DNA of 57,500 nt from Planctomycetota bacterium (GCA_003388505.1 QQVO01000059.1:1-57500), one strand, 5' to 3'. Positions 42,600 through 50,744 are shown, counted from the stretch's first letter. Program-made: numbers and translations. The notes: generated by a model from the sequence alone, not told the origin.

Positions 42600-43895
42600 A
42601 TGGCAAAGCGGGCGAAGCGGACCACACCTCCCGTCGTTGTCGCGCCCGCATCGAAGCGACGCATCTTCATCAGCTACGCGCACGACGAGAAACGCCTCGC
42701 GGAACGGCTCGCTGCGATCGTCGCCAAGCTCGGCTTCGAGGCGGTCTGGGACGAGAACTTCCGATTCGGTCACGGGTTTCACGAACAGATCAAGCTCTAC
42801 ATCGAGCACGCCCACGTGTTCATGCCGCTGTTGACGCGGCGGTCCAGCCAGCGGGGGTGGGTTCACGAGGAGATCGGCTACGCCAACGCCTTCAATGTGC
42901 CGGTGATTCCGGTGACAATCGGCCGCGGCGTCGTCCCCCAGCAGATGATTGAAATGGTGCAGGCGCTGGCGCTACTCCCTGCCGACGAAACGTTCTCGCT
43001 CGATCCCGAAGTACAGGACGGGGGGCCGCAACTGACCGACCGGCAGGTCGAGGAGGCGGCGCGTCAGTTCGAACAGCAATGCACCAGGGAACTGATCGCC
43101 TGGCTGATCGACCGCAAAGCGAGTCCGGCGCTGGCGCGGTATGAATGTGCGGCTCACGCGGAAGAACGGGGAATTCTCCTAGCGCGCTATTCGCGCGAGG
43201 TCGTCGATCTCGACGGCGTGAAGCCGCAGCTCGTGCGGCAAAAGGGCGCGCTGAGTTCGTTTTCGATCCCGCGCGAGGTCATCACGCACCCGCTGTGGAC
43301 GATGAGGTACAAGGGTGCGCGGCGATCCGAATTCTACAAGACCGTCCTGCGGGAAGAGCGACTCGCACTCGAAGCGCACGCCCGCCGCGGAGGGTGTCAT
43401 CTCATTCTCAACATCAAGCTCGGATACCAGCCCTTCGCGGACGGCGCAAACGAAGCCGAGCGGGAGGGAAAGTCGCGGCGGGAGATTGAGCGCGAGGCGG
43501 CCGTCTCGAAAATCTCCCGACTGCAGGCGCTTTCGGAATTCCTCACTTCGGTCGGCGGCGTCTCGCTCCGCGTCGCGATCAATGACAACCAGCCCGGTCC
43601 TGAGAATCTGCTGATGATCGGAAACTGGTTCGCCTCGGAATCGGTGACGGCCGGCATCGGGACCGGGTATCGCAACACGCTCTTCACCCGCCATGCGCCC
43701 AGCATCGAAACGCGCATTGAGACCTTCGACCAGGAACTTGAAGGACTGATCCGGGCGACCGTCGGGAATGAACGCGTCACCAAAGCGCAACGGTCGGCGC
43801 ACGTGTCGGATGAACAGACCGTCGAGTTCGCGCTGAAACACCTTGAACAGGCGATCAAGGAATGTGAAGCCGTCTCCGATGCGCCGCGCGGATGA
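42600..43895 (+). CDS. TIR-domain protein with unrecognised C-terminal region
   Basis: A 431-residue soluble protein. The N-terminal TIR domain runs from about 20 to 150: RRIFISYAHDEKRLAERL, FEAVWDENFRFGHGF, HVFMPLLTRRSSQRGWVHEEIGYA and PVIPVTIG. Glu90/91 in the WVHEE segment are candidate NADase catalytic residues. The second half has LIAWLIDRKASPALARYECAAHAEERGILLAR, SFSIPREVITHPLWTMRYKGARRSEFYKTVLREERLALEAHA and a helical EREGKSRREIEREAAVSKISRLQALSEFL, followed by a region with IETRIETFDQELEGLIRATVG. It matches no effector or sensor domain I know. In bacteria TIR proteins are often immune effectors that deplete NAD+. No partner gene is adjacent. The start has a weak ribosome site. Confidence 0.8.
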   Translation: MAKRAKRTTPPVVVAPASKRRIFISYAHDEKRLAERLAAIVAKLGFEAVWDENFRFGHGFHEQIKLYIEHAHVFMPLLTRRSSQRGWVHEEIGYANAFNVPVIPVTIGRGVVPQQMIEMVQALALLPADETFSLDPEVQDGGPQLTDRQVEEAARQFEQQCTRELIAWLIDRKASPALARYECAAHAEERGILLARYSREVVDLDGVKPQLVRQKGALSSFSIPREVITHPLWTMRYKGARRSEFYKTVLREERLALEAHARRGGCHLILNIKLGYQPFADGANEAEREGKSRREIEREAAVSKISRLQALSEFLTSVGGVSLRVAINDNQPGPENLLMIGNWFASESVTAGIGTGYRNTLFTRHAPSIETRIETFDQELEGLIRATVGNERVTKAQRSAHVSDEQTVEFALKHLEQAIKECEAVSDAPRG

Positions 43896-43912
43896 AATTT
43901 TCTTCCGCTGCG

Positions 43913-43940
43913 TTGTGGACCGCGCTCCCGTCGGTACAAT
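43913..43940 (+). promoter_or_regulatory. Predicted promoter of the xanthine-dehydrogenase-family operon
   Basis: TTGTGG (43913-43918) and TACAAT (43935-43940) are 16 bases apart, about 110 bases before the ATG at 44053. The leader between them and the start is long enough for regulation, but I see no clear structure. Confidence 0.52.
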
Positions 43941-44052
43941 GCGACCGTTGCGACGTGTTGAAGACTGTTGACCATCGGCGGTCTTCGCGCGTCGGACGCA
44001 GCCGGATTCTGCACATATCTCTGACAACTCTGACGGAGTGAGGAGGCTGCCG

Positions 44053-44679
44053 ATGTCCAAGCGGTCCACCCCATCGCGCGGCGGGACGTCTTTCAACCGA
44101 CGCGATTTCCTCAAAGGCTCGGGCGCGACAGTGGCGGCCTCAGCCATGGCGGCCGGCGGGGTTCCTACCACCGCTGAAGCGGCGATTGCCCAGAAGCAGG
44201 CGGTCGCCGGCCCGACCAAGGTGACGCTCAACGTCAACGGCGAAGACTACGAGGTCACCGTCGAACCGCGAACGTCTCTGCTCGATGTGTTGCGGTACGA
44301 CCTCAATCTCACCGGATGCAAGGATCTGGAGGACGTCTCGGTCGACGGCGCGGATACCGTGATCATCGACGGCAAGGCGACCTATGCGAGCACCGTGCTG
44401 GCCCTGCAGGCCCGTGGCAAGGAGATTCGCACCGTCGAATCGCTGCGCGACGGCGGGCAGGTCGACGAGGTCGTGAGTTGCTTCGTCAAACACGACGCCA
44501 TGCAGTGCGGCTACTGCACGCCCGGCTTCGTGGCCGCGACGCGGGCGTTTCTCGACAAGAACCCGGATGCGTCCCTGGAGGAGATCCAGCAGGGACTGGG
44601 GGGCAACATCTGCCGCTGCGGCACGTACGACGGCATCACCAGGTGCGCGCTGGAACTCACCGGTAAAGGAGGTGCGTAA
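44053..44679 (+). CDS. (2Fe-2S) small subunit of molybdo-oxidoreductase, one cluster lost
   Basis: A 208-residue small subunit of the xanthine dehydrogenase/CO dehydrogenase family. A Tat leader (NRRDFLKGSG, residues 15-24) exports the complex. The C-terminal helical domain keeps all four ligands of its [2Fe-2S] cluster (C152, C155, C187, C189 in CGYCTPG and CRCG). The N-terminal ferredoxin-like domain keeps its fold words (LLDVLRYDLNLTG, DTVIIDG, LALQ), but the four expected Cys positions are Glu93, Asp98, Asp101 and Ser113 by gap-free alignment to the family pattern. No other frame supplies the missing motif, so it is not a frameshift. The stop overlaps the next start. Confidence 0.9.
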   Translation: MSKRSTPSRGGTSFNRRDFLKGSGATVAASAMAAGGVPTTAEAAIAQKQAVAGPTKVTLNVNGEDYEVTVEPRTSLLDVLRYDLNLTGCKDLEDVSVDGADTVIIDGKATYASTVLALQARGKEIRTVESLRDGGQVDEVVSCFVKHDAMQCGYCTPGFVAATRAFLDKNPDASLEEIQQGLGGNICRCGTYDGITRCALELTGKGGA

Positions 44680-46811
44680 TGGCCGAACGGACCATCAGTT
44701 GGGAACCGCGCAACGAAAACGAAATCATCGGCACCGACGTCGAACGCGTCGACGGCCTCGAAAAAGCGAGCGGGCATGCCAAGTACTCGACCGACGTGAA
44801 TCCCAAGGGGACGCTGCATGTTCGGCTGCTCACCTGTCCGCACGCGCACGCGCGGATCGCGTCGCTCGACGTCGAAACGGCGAAGAAGGTCGACGGAGTG
44901 AAGTCGGTCCATGTGTTCCCCGGCCGGGAACCCGGACTGGAGATTCACTTCCAGGGGCATCCGATCGTGGCCGTGGCGGCCGAGACGATCGGGCAGGCGG
45001 CAGAGGGCGTGAGCGCGATTGAAATCGAGTACGAAGTGCTTGAGCACCTGGTCGACGAGTTCGACCTGGCCGGGGCCGTCAAGACCGGCCGGGCCAAACC
45101 GCTGCGGATCACCGAGGAGGGCAGCATTGGACAAGCGTTCGCCGAGGCCGATGCGGTCGTCAGCGGGTTCTACGGAATTCCGTCGATCACGCACATGTGC
45201 CTAGAGCCGCACGGTTCCCACTGCCAGTGGCCCGGCGACAGCGAGCTGCTGGTTCACCTTTCGACGCAGAACGTTTCGGGAACTCCGGGCCAGTTCGCGC
45301 AGCCCTTGGGTGTCGATGCGGCGAACGTGACGGTGAACTGTGAGTACATCGGCGGTGGCTTCGGTTCGAAGTTCAGCGCCGATGAATGGGGCGTAGCCTG
45401 CGCCGCGATTTCGAAAGAAACCGGCAGGCCGGTGCGACTCCATCTCGATCGGGCGACGGAACTTCAGATCGCGGGCGGAAGGCCGTCCGGATTCGCGAAT
45501 GTGACGATCGCGGCTGACGAGAACGGCAAGATCACCGCGTGGGACAGCCACCACTGGGGGACGAGCGGTCCGGACGGCGGCACGATCAGCCAGGTGCCGT
45601 ATGTGATCGTCGCGCCGAACCGGCGCGTGCAGGTCACCGGCATCGTCACCAATACCGGCCCGGCGCGAGCCTGGCGGGCGCCCAACCATCCGCAGGCGTG
45701 CGCCCTGACCGACACGGCCATTGACGATCTGGCGGCCGAACTCGAAATGGACCCGCTCGACGTCTTCAAGGCCAATCTCGATCTCACCTGGAATCCTGAG
45801 ATCTATGCCGGAGAAATCGACGTCGGCGCAGAACTGATGGATTGGAAGAACCTCTGGCAGCCGCGTGGCAAATGGGAGGAGGGCGGCGAACTCCACGGCC
45901 TTGGCATGGCGATCCATACCTGGGGCGGCCGCGCAGGACCGGGAAACTGCACCGTGCGCGTGAACCGCGACGGAACGGTCGAGACCTTCGCCGGTACGCA
46001 GGATCTTGGAACAGGAACAAAAACCGTCATCGCCATGACGCTCGCCGAGACCTTCGGCGTTCCCCTTTCCAAGGTGAAGGTCAACATCGGTTCGAGCAAG
46101 TACCCGGCCTGCGGCGGTTCCGGCGGCAGTACGACGGTCGGCGGCGTGAGCGGTCCGCACCGGCGAGCCGCGCTCAACGCCCTCTGGCAGATCTTCGACC
46201 TCGTGGCCGAGAAGCACAACGTCGAAGCGGACAGCCTCAAGGCGGTCGGCGGCAAGATCGTCTCCGGCGACGAGACGGTCTGCACCTGGGACGAAGCCGC
46301 CCGCCTGGTCGGTCCCATGGGACTCGAAATCCAGGGGAAGGGGCCCGAGGACGACGGGCTCACCGACCAACAGGTGGGAGGCGTGCAGATGGTGCACGCC
46401 GCCGTCGATCCGGAGACCGGCGTCGTGCGGATCGTCAAGTACGTCGCCGTGCAGGACATGGGCCTGATCATCAATCCGGTCGGCGCCCGCAGCCAGATCC
46501 TTGGCTCGATGATTATGTGCATCGCCTACGCTCTCTCCGAAGAGCGGATTTATGACGAGGTGACAGGGCGGTTCATCAACTCGAATCTGAAGGACTACAA
46601 ACTCCCCAGAATTGGCGACATCGGGGAACTGGTCGTGGAACTGTACCAGCCCGACAGCGAGTACCAGCGGGGTGTGGTGGGGCTCGGCGAGCCGCCCGTG
46701 ATTTCCGGCGGCGCGGCGATTTCCAACGCCGTCGCCAATGCACTCGGCGTGCGCGTCCCGGTGCTGCCGTTGACTCCCAAGCACGTCCTCGACGCGGCGC
46801 GCAACGCCTGA
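44679..46811 (+). CDS. Molybdopterin-binding large subunit, xanthine dehydrogenase family
   Basis: A 710-residue molybdenum-cofactor subunit. It starts in the stop of the small subunit gene (TAATG) behind an ideal AAAGGAGG site. The first domain (VERVDGLEKASGHAKYSTDV, about 24-43, to ~130) is the a/b hammerhead domain. Cofactor-binding regions are EYIGGGFGSKF (about 224-234), TGPARAWRAPNHPQ (about 325), GTQDLGTGTKTV and GGSGGSTTVGG. The active-site base Glu671 stands in GVVGLGEPPV. This family hydroxylates aromatic heterocycles or aldehydes with water as oxygen source. No leader is present, so it should travel with the Tat-signal-bearing small subunit. The substrate is unknown. Confidence 0.93.
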   Translation: MAERTISWEPRNENEIIGTDVERVDGLEKASGHAKYSTDVNPKGTLHVRLLTCPHAHARIASLDVETAKKVDGVKSVHVFPGREPGLEIHFQGHPIVAVAAETIGQAAEGVSAIEIEYEVLEHLVDEFDLAGAVKTGRAKPLRITEEGSIGQAFAEADAVVSGFYGIPSITHMCLEPHGSHCQWPGDSELLVHLSTQNVSGTPGQFAQPLGVDAANVTVNCEYIGGGFGSKFSADEWGVACAAISKETGRPVRLHLDRATELQIAGGRPSGFANVTIAADENGKITAWDSHHWGTSGPDGGTISQVPYVIVAPNRRVQVTGIVTNTGPARAWRAPNHPQACALTDTAIDDLAAELEMDPLDVFKANLDLTWNPEIYAGEIDVGAELMDWKNLWQPRGKWEEGGELHGLGMAIHTWGGRAGPGNCTVRVNRDGTVETFAGTQDLGTGTKTVIAMTLAETFGVPLSKVKVNIGSSKYPACGGSGGSTTVGGVSGPHRRAALNALWQIFDLVAEKHNVEADSLKAVGGKIVSGDETVCTWDEAARLVGPMGLEIQGKGPEDDGLTDQQVGGVQMVHAAVDPETGVVRIVKYVAVQDMGLIINPVGARSQILGSMIMCIAYALSEERIYDEVTGRFINSNLKDYKLPRIGDIGELVVELYQPDSEYQRGVVGLGEPPVISGGAAISNAVANALGVRVPVLPLTPKHVLDAARNA

Positions 46812-46857
46812 CCGGCGACTGTGAAGACATAACCGTCAACCGACCCGGAGGTCCAGC

Positions 46858-47841
46858 ATGACCAACTTCGAATATGCCTGCCCGGAAACGGAACAGGAGG
46901 CGGTCGAATTTCTCAGCAAAGTGCAGGGAGAGACCGCCGTGCTTTCGGCCGGCACCGACATGATGTCGCTGCTGAGGAATAATCTCGCCCGGCCCGAGCG
47001 CGTGGTCGACGTCAGCCGCATCAGCTCGATGCAGGGGATCGACCGGACCGGCGAAGGCGTCGTCATCGGGGCGCTCTCCACGCTGGAGCAGATCAGCGAG
47101 AGTCCGTCACTCGCCGATTTTCCCTCACTCCGCGACGTTGTCGACGGCGTGCGCGCGATCCAGGTTCAGCAGAACGGCACGCTCGGCGGTGATCTGTGTC
47201 ACCTTCCGAACTGCTGGTATTTCCGGAGCGGCTACGGCCTGCTCGCCCGCGAGAACGGCCGGTCACTCCCGGAGGTCGGGGACAACCGCTATCACGCCGT
47301 ATTCGGAAACAGCGGTCCGGCGAAGTTCGTGAGCGCCTCCCGGTTTGCTCCGGCGATCATCGCGCTGGGCGGTGAAGTCCGCATTGCGGGTCCGAATCCG
47401 GGTGAGGAAAAGTGGCTCGCGCTGGAAGATTTCTACATCACTCCCAAGACCGAGCGGCAGGGGGTCTCGGTGTTGAAACCGGGGCAGATTTTGACGCACA
47501 TCCGGCTTGCGTCCGATCCGCCGCGGCTGACGGCCGCGTACGAGGTTCTCGAGATGCAGGGACTCGACTGGCCGCAGGCCGCCGCAGCTTGCTCGCTCGA
47601 ATTGGACGGCGGACTTGTTCGAAGCGCAAGGATCGTCCTGGGACATGTCGCCCCCACGCCGTGGGTCTCCGAAATCGCGGCCAGTGCGCTGGTCGGTCAG
47701 CCGGTGACCGTGCAAACGGCAGAACGCGCCGCGGACGCGGCGATCAGCGAAGCGACGCCGCTCTCGCAGAATGAATACAAGGTGCAACTCGCACGGACAT
47801 CAGTGAAGCGGTGCCTGTTGCGCGCGACGAATCAGTTGTAG
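46858..47841 (+). CDS. FAD-binding subunit of molybdo-oxidoreductase
   Basis: A 327-residue subunit M with GGAGG 6-7 bases before the ATG. The N-terminal FAD site is LSAGTDMMSLLRNN (about 30-43), and QNGTLGGDLCHLPNCWYFR (about 105-123) is the second FAD-contact loop. The region from CWYFR to GDNRYHAVFGNSGPAKF is the extended loop which in 4-hydroxybenzoyl-CoA reductase holds a [4Fe-4S] cluster; here only two Cys remain, so that cluster is probably absent. The C-terminal CO-dehydrogenase flavoprotein domain follows (about 215-320). It completes the three-subunit complex, passing electrons from the single remaining cluster to FAD. Confidence 0.92.
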   Translation: MTNFEYACPETEQEAVEFLSKVQGETAVLSAGTDMMSLLRNNLARPERVVDVSRISSMQGIDRTGEGVVIGALSTLEQISESPSLADFPSLRDVVDGVRAIQVQQNGTLGGDLCHLPNCWYFRSGYGLLARENGRSLPEVGDNRYHAVFGNSGPAKFVSASRFAPAIIALGGEVRIAGPNPGEEKWLALEDFYITPKTERQGVSVLKPGQILTHIRLASDPPRLTAAYEVLEMQGLDWPQAAAACSLELDGGLVRSARIVLGHVAPTPWVSEIAASALVGQPVTVQTAERAADAAISEATPLSQNEYKVQLARTSVKRCLLRATNQL

Positions 47842-47909
47842 GCCAGACACCCGAGGCCGGTGAACGTTTCCACGTTTTGGCCCAGCACAAGTCATCCGGA
47901 GGCTCAGCC

Positions 47910-48128
47910 ATGGACAAAGAACTCAGCATCCTCCAGCGGACCAACCGTTGCCGGCACCTTGAATCGAAGGGGATGTACATCAACATCGGTATGCCGGCCG
48001 GCGAGGAAGCGGCCGGCGACGGGTATGTCTGGTGCGCCCGGACGCAAGGCAAATTCGGCCCCGACAACGGCCTGTGCAACCCCGATGAATGCTGCCGCGG
48101 CGAACGCACCTGCTTCGCGCCTCTCTGA
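47910..48128 (+). CDS. Small Cys-rich hypothetical protein
   Basis: A 72-residue protein with GGAGG 8 bases before its ATG, 68 bases downstream of the FAD subunit gene. Seven Cys occur, five of them in the C-terminal 20 residues (WCART, then LCNPDECCRGERTCF). There is no signal peptide. The arrangement could bind zinc or an iron-sulfur cluster, or form disulfides. I do not recognise the family. Its position suggests co-transcription with the molybdo-enzyme, perhaps as an assembly helper, but that is inference. Confidence 0.7.
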   Translation: MDKELSILQRTNRCRHLESKGMYINIGMPAGEEAAGDGYVWCARTQGKFGPDNGLCNPDECCRGERTCFAPL

Positions 48129-48161
48129 GTCGTCGCTTCTTGGTTGACGCTGAAACGCGAA

Positions 48162-48226
48162 GTAGGGCCGGCTGTGCCGGCCGAATTCGTTCGATCTTGG
48201 CTTGCGGCCGACACAGCCGGCCCTAC
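48162..48226. repeat. 22-bp inverted repeat, GTAGGGCCGGCTGTG type
   Basis: Arms 48162-48183 and 48205-48226 are reverse complements with one mismatch in 22. The centre is 21 bases. The arm starts GTAGGGCCGGCTGTG. Lies in the 265-base spacer after the Cys-rich gene and could stop transcription from either side. No T-run follows, so it is better read as a dispersed palindromic repeat. Confidence 0.85.
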
Positions 48227-48393
48227 TGTTGTCCTCTTTGCGAACCTCTGCGACGTGGCGGCTTCGCGTCGTGCCGCAGGGCGTCGTCCGCCGCGCACAC
48301 CTTGACGCCTCCGCGCGGGGAGGTGAGAATTGAAGAATCAGCGGCCGAATTCGGTCGCCGACCATGCAAAAACCTGACTCGGAGGCATCGACG

Positions 48394-49068
48394 ATGCGGA
48401 ACATATTCGGAATTCTGACGGTTGCGGCCGCTGTCCTGGGAACCGCCACCGGAGACGCGGCGGAGATTCGCGGGCAGTACATCGAAGCCCGCACCTGCGA
48501 CATTTACACCGGTCCCTGCTTTGCCAACGCCGAGATGGCGCTGGCCGGCAAGGAAGCAGTGATGGCCTGGAAAGTCGAGGAGGGAGGCTGGAACGGCGTT
48601 TCACTGGAAGGCCTGTCCGCCGTGCTCATCGTCAAGGCCGGGGGCACGCTGGGCGACACCGGAGTCTTTCAGCAGGATCCGGGGGAAGTCGCGTCGGTGA
48701 TCGTCGTCGACGAACAGGCGACTGATGAACAGGAGCAGGCGCTCATCGCATTCGTGAAGGAATCGGCGTCTGAGTTCACCTCGGACGTGAAAGAGGTCCA
48801 TCGCACCGCGATCGAATTCGAGAACGACTACTACGAAATGCACGGCAAGCTGAAAGCGGGCCGTCTCGCCGCACTGGAAACGCGCAAGCTGAAGCAGGGC
48901 GATTGCGTCTGCACCAACGAAGAAGTTTTCTACAACCCGCTGGTCGACAATGTGAAGCAGGCAATGCCCGCGTACGCCCTCAACCAGTCGTACACCGGCA
49001 AGGACCTCGGCGGCCGCTGGACGCTCAACAACACGCGGAGCGCCTTCTTGGCCACGTTCCGCAAGTAA
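48394..49068 (+). CDS. DUF1326 domain protein, exported
   Basis: A 224-residue protein. The ATG at 48394 has GAGG 8 bases upstream and leads directly into a signal peptide (RNIFGILTVAAAVLGTATGDAA). DUF1326 features are RGQYIEARTCDIYTGPCFANAEM (about 25-47, two Cys), GKEAVMAWKVEEGGWNGVSLEGLSAVLIVKA and a C-terminal DCVCTNEEVFYNPL with two more Cys. DUF1326 proteins are found in many phyla, often cytoplasmic; this exported form is the usual planctomycete type. Function unknown. A 10-bp hairpin terminator follows at 49104. Confidence 0.88.
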   Translation: MRNIFGILTVAAAVLGTATGDAAEIRGQYIEARTCDIYTGPCFANAEMALAGKEAVMAWKVEEGGWNGVSLEGLSAVLIVKAGGTLGDTGVFQQDPGEVASVIVVDEQATDEQEQALIAFVKESASEFTSDVKEVHRTAIEFENDYYEMHGKLKAGRLAALETRKLKQGDCVCTNEEVFYNPLVDNVKQAMPAYALNQSYTGKDLGGRWTLNNTRSAFLATFRK

Positions 49069-49103
49069 GCGGAACGCTGACTGATCCACAACCCGTCAAG
49101 ACG

Positions 49104-49139
49104 ACGCCGCGCGATCTCCCCAGCGGGACCGCGCGGCGT
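49104..49139 (+). terminator. Hairpin terminator after DUF1326 gene
   Basis: ACGCCGCGCG (49104-49113) pairs exactly with CGCGCGGCGT (49130-49139); the loop contains a further CCC/GGG pairing. The following TTATTC is a weak T-tract, so efficiency may be moderate. Confidence 0.7.
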
Positions 49140-49222
49140 TATTCTGGATAGAGCCGTCAGAACAAGACGTTTCGAGCAAGACCATCGAACTGCACACCAG
49201 AGAAACAACCCGGAGCCAACCC

Positions 49223-49903
49223 ATGCCGCGGACTCTGCTATCAATCACACTCGCAATGATCTTCACCGCCGTATCGTTCGCCCGTGCGGACGACTACACG
49301 GTGGAGGCGGTGCAGGAGTCGCCCGAGGACGTTTCCGACGACATCAGAGCGGCGCTCAGCCCCGAAGGAATCCACGTCGAAGGACCGCGGCGCGGTCTGT
49401 GCGACATCTGGCTGGCGAAAGAACTGGCGACGATTGAAGACTTCGAGCCGCGTCTCACGATCAAGTATCCGCTCACGCCCGGGCAGTTTGTCGGAGTCAT
49501 GGTCGTCCCGCGTCGCGCCGGGCTGACCGATTTTCGCGGCCAGGAGATCGAAGACGGCGTGTACACGCTCCGTTACGGACAGCAACCGATGGACGGCAAT
49601 CACATCGGCACCAGCGCGACGTCCGATTTTCTTCTCGCCCTCCCGGCCGGTGAAGACGAGGATCCGGCGGCGATTGAAGACGTCGATGCGCTGTTCAGCC
49701 GCAGCGCCGACGCCGCCGGGACGACGCACCCGGCCATCTTCCTGCTGTTGCCGGTTGAGGAGGATCAGGCCGGCGACGGCGAATCGGCCGAACTCGTGCA
49801 CAACGAAGACGATGAGTTCTGGATTCTTGAGTTCTCGGCCGCGACCGAAGGGGATGAGAAACTTCCGATGCGGCTTGTCGTCGTCGGGGAGTCGAAAGGA
49901 TGA
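49223..49903 (+). CDS. Exported hypothetical protein, first of an overlapping pair
   Basis: A 226-residue protein with GGAG 8 bases upstream and a clear signal peptide (RTLLSITLAMIFTAVSFARA). The mature protein is acidic. Around 40-75 it reads GIHVEGPRRGLCDIWLAKELATIEDFEPRLTIKYPLTPGQFVGVMVVPRRAGLTDFRGQEIEDGVYTLRYGQQP, a beta-rich pattern; GVYTLRYGQQPMDGNH recalls DUF2911-like exported proteins, but this is not certain. One Cys only. It overlaps the next gene by 4 bases (ATGA), indicating coupled translation. Confidence 0.78.
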   Translation: MPRTLLSITLAMIFTAVSFARADDYTVEAVQESPEDVSDDIRAALSPEGIHVEGPRRGLCDIWLAKELATIEDFEPRLTIKYPLTPGQFVGVMVVPRRAGLTDFRGQEIEDGVYTLRYGQQPMDGNHIGTSATSDFLLALPAGEDEDPAAIEDVDALFSRSADAAGTTHPAIFLLLPVEEDQAGDGESAELVHNEDDEFWILEFSAATEGDEKLPMRLVVVGESKG

Positions 49904-50442
49904 CAAGACGAACTGTGTTCCTCCTGCTGATCGCGGCGCTGATCGGGGTCGGTCCCACGGCCGCCGACGAGGATCCGTCGTCGCCCGCCGACGCGGAGTC
50001 GACAGAACCGCAGGAGTTTCCCAAAAAACTCTATTCCGGCCGCGTGGTGTTTCTCGAGGACGCGCTCGAAGAACAAGGCGTCGAGACCTTCGAGGAGACC
50101 GGCCGGCACGTCGTTTTGGAGACGGACGAAGGCGATCTGATCCCGATCCTCGCCGACTGGAGGGGCAGGGCGTTCTACCAGGACGAGCAGCTTCGAGACC
50201 GAAAGGTCGAATTGATCGGGTTCCTGCGGCCGGGACTGCCGTATCTCAATGTCATCGCCGTCTACACGTTCGATGAGGACGGCGAGCGAATGTACACCGA
50301 CTACTGGTGCGACGTCTGTTCGATCCCGATGTACATGATCCAGCCCTGCGAATGCTGCCAGGGGGACGTCCGGCTCAGGTTTCAGAAACAGGATCTGCCC
50401 GAGTACATCGACGGGGAGGGTGAGGGTTCCACGTCCAAGTAG
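49900..50442 (+). CDS. Exported Cys-containing hypothetical protein
   Basis: A 180-residue protein that starts four bases inside its upstream neighbour. A signal peptide (about 1-22) and a Pro/Ser/Glu linker precede a domain from about 40: KLYSGRVVFLEDALEEQGVETFEETGRHVVLETDEGDLIPILADWRGRAFYQDEQLRDRKVELIGFLRPGLPYLNVIAVYT, probably an OB-like beta-barrel. Then five Cys occur in YWCDVCSIPMYMIQPCECCQGD (about 145-165), a likely metal-binding site outside the membrane. I do not recognise a named family. The foldback element begins 18 bases after its stop. Confidence 0.78.
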   Translation: MTRRTVFLLLIAALIGVGPTAADEDPSSPADAESTEPQEFPKKLYSGRVVFLEDALEEQGVETFEETGRHVVLETDEGDLIPILADWRGRAFYQDEQLRDRKVELIGFLRPGLPYLNVIAVYTFDEDGERMYTDYWCDVCSIPMYMIQPCECCQGDVRLRFQKQDLPEYIDGEGEGSTSK

Positions 50443-50459
50443 AACACCTGTTTCGAGCT

Positions 50460-50710
50460 GTCGTTTACACTCATCTCTCGTTCCCCGAATGAGTTGCTCT
50501 CCGAGCGGTTCGAATGGAACACGGATGACCTCGGATTGGACCGGTTTTGGCTGATTGCTTTGCGGTCCCGTCGCCGCCGACTTTTGAAGGAAATCCCCGC
50601 AAAATCCGTGCTGATCCGCCGAATCCGCGAAAATCTGTGTTCTATTCGAGAATCCCATGGGCCCAGTTCCTCGCGGCGGGCCCCAGCGGAGTTGTGCGTC
50701 ACTGACACCT
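50460..50710 (-). repeat. Foldback repeat element, full copy C
   Basis: A ~250-base element filling most of the 302-base spacer between two convergent genes. The left arm reads TTCGAATGGAACACGGAT (50510 region), and the right arm, on the minus strand, CTCGAATAGAACACAGAT, so the arms are imperfect inverted copies. It matches copy B at both ends but differs in the middle (about 50565-50600). No coding support. Confidence 0.75.
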
Positions 50711-50744
50711 GTCTCAAGTCGTGCTCGCTCTCGACGTCGCGCCG

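Noticed and set aside
44305-44420. Frameshift as the reason for missing cluster Cys
   Set aside because: The frame aligns gap-free to the family pattern on both sides and the alternative frames have no C-rich motif.
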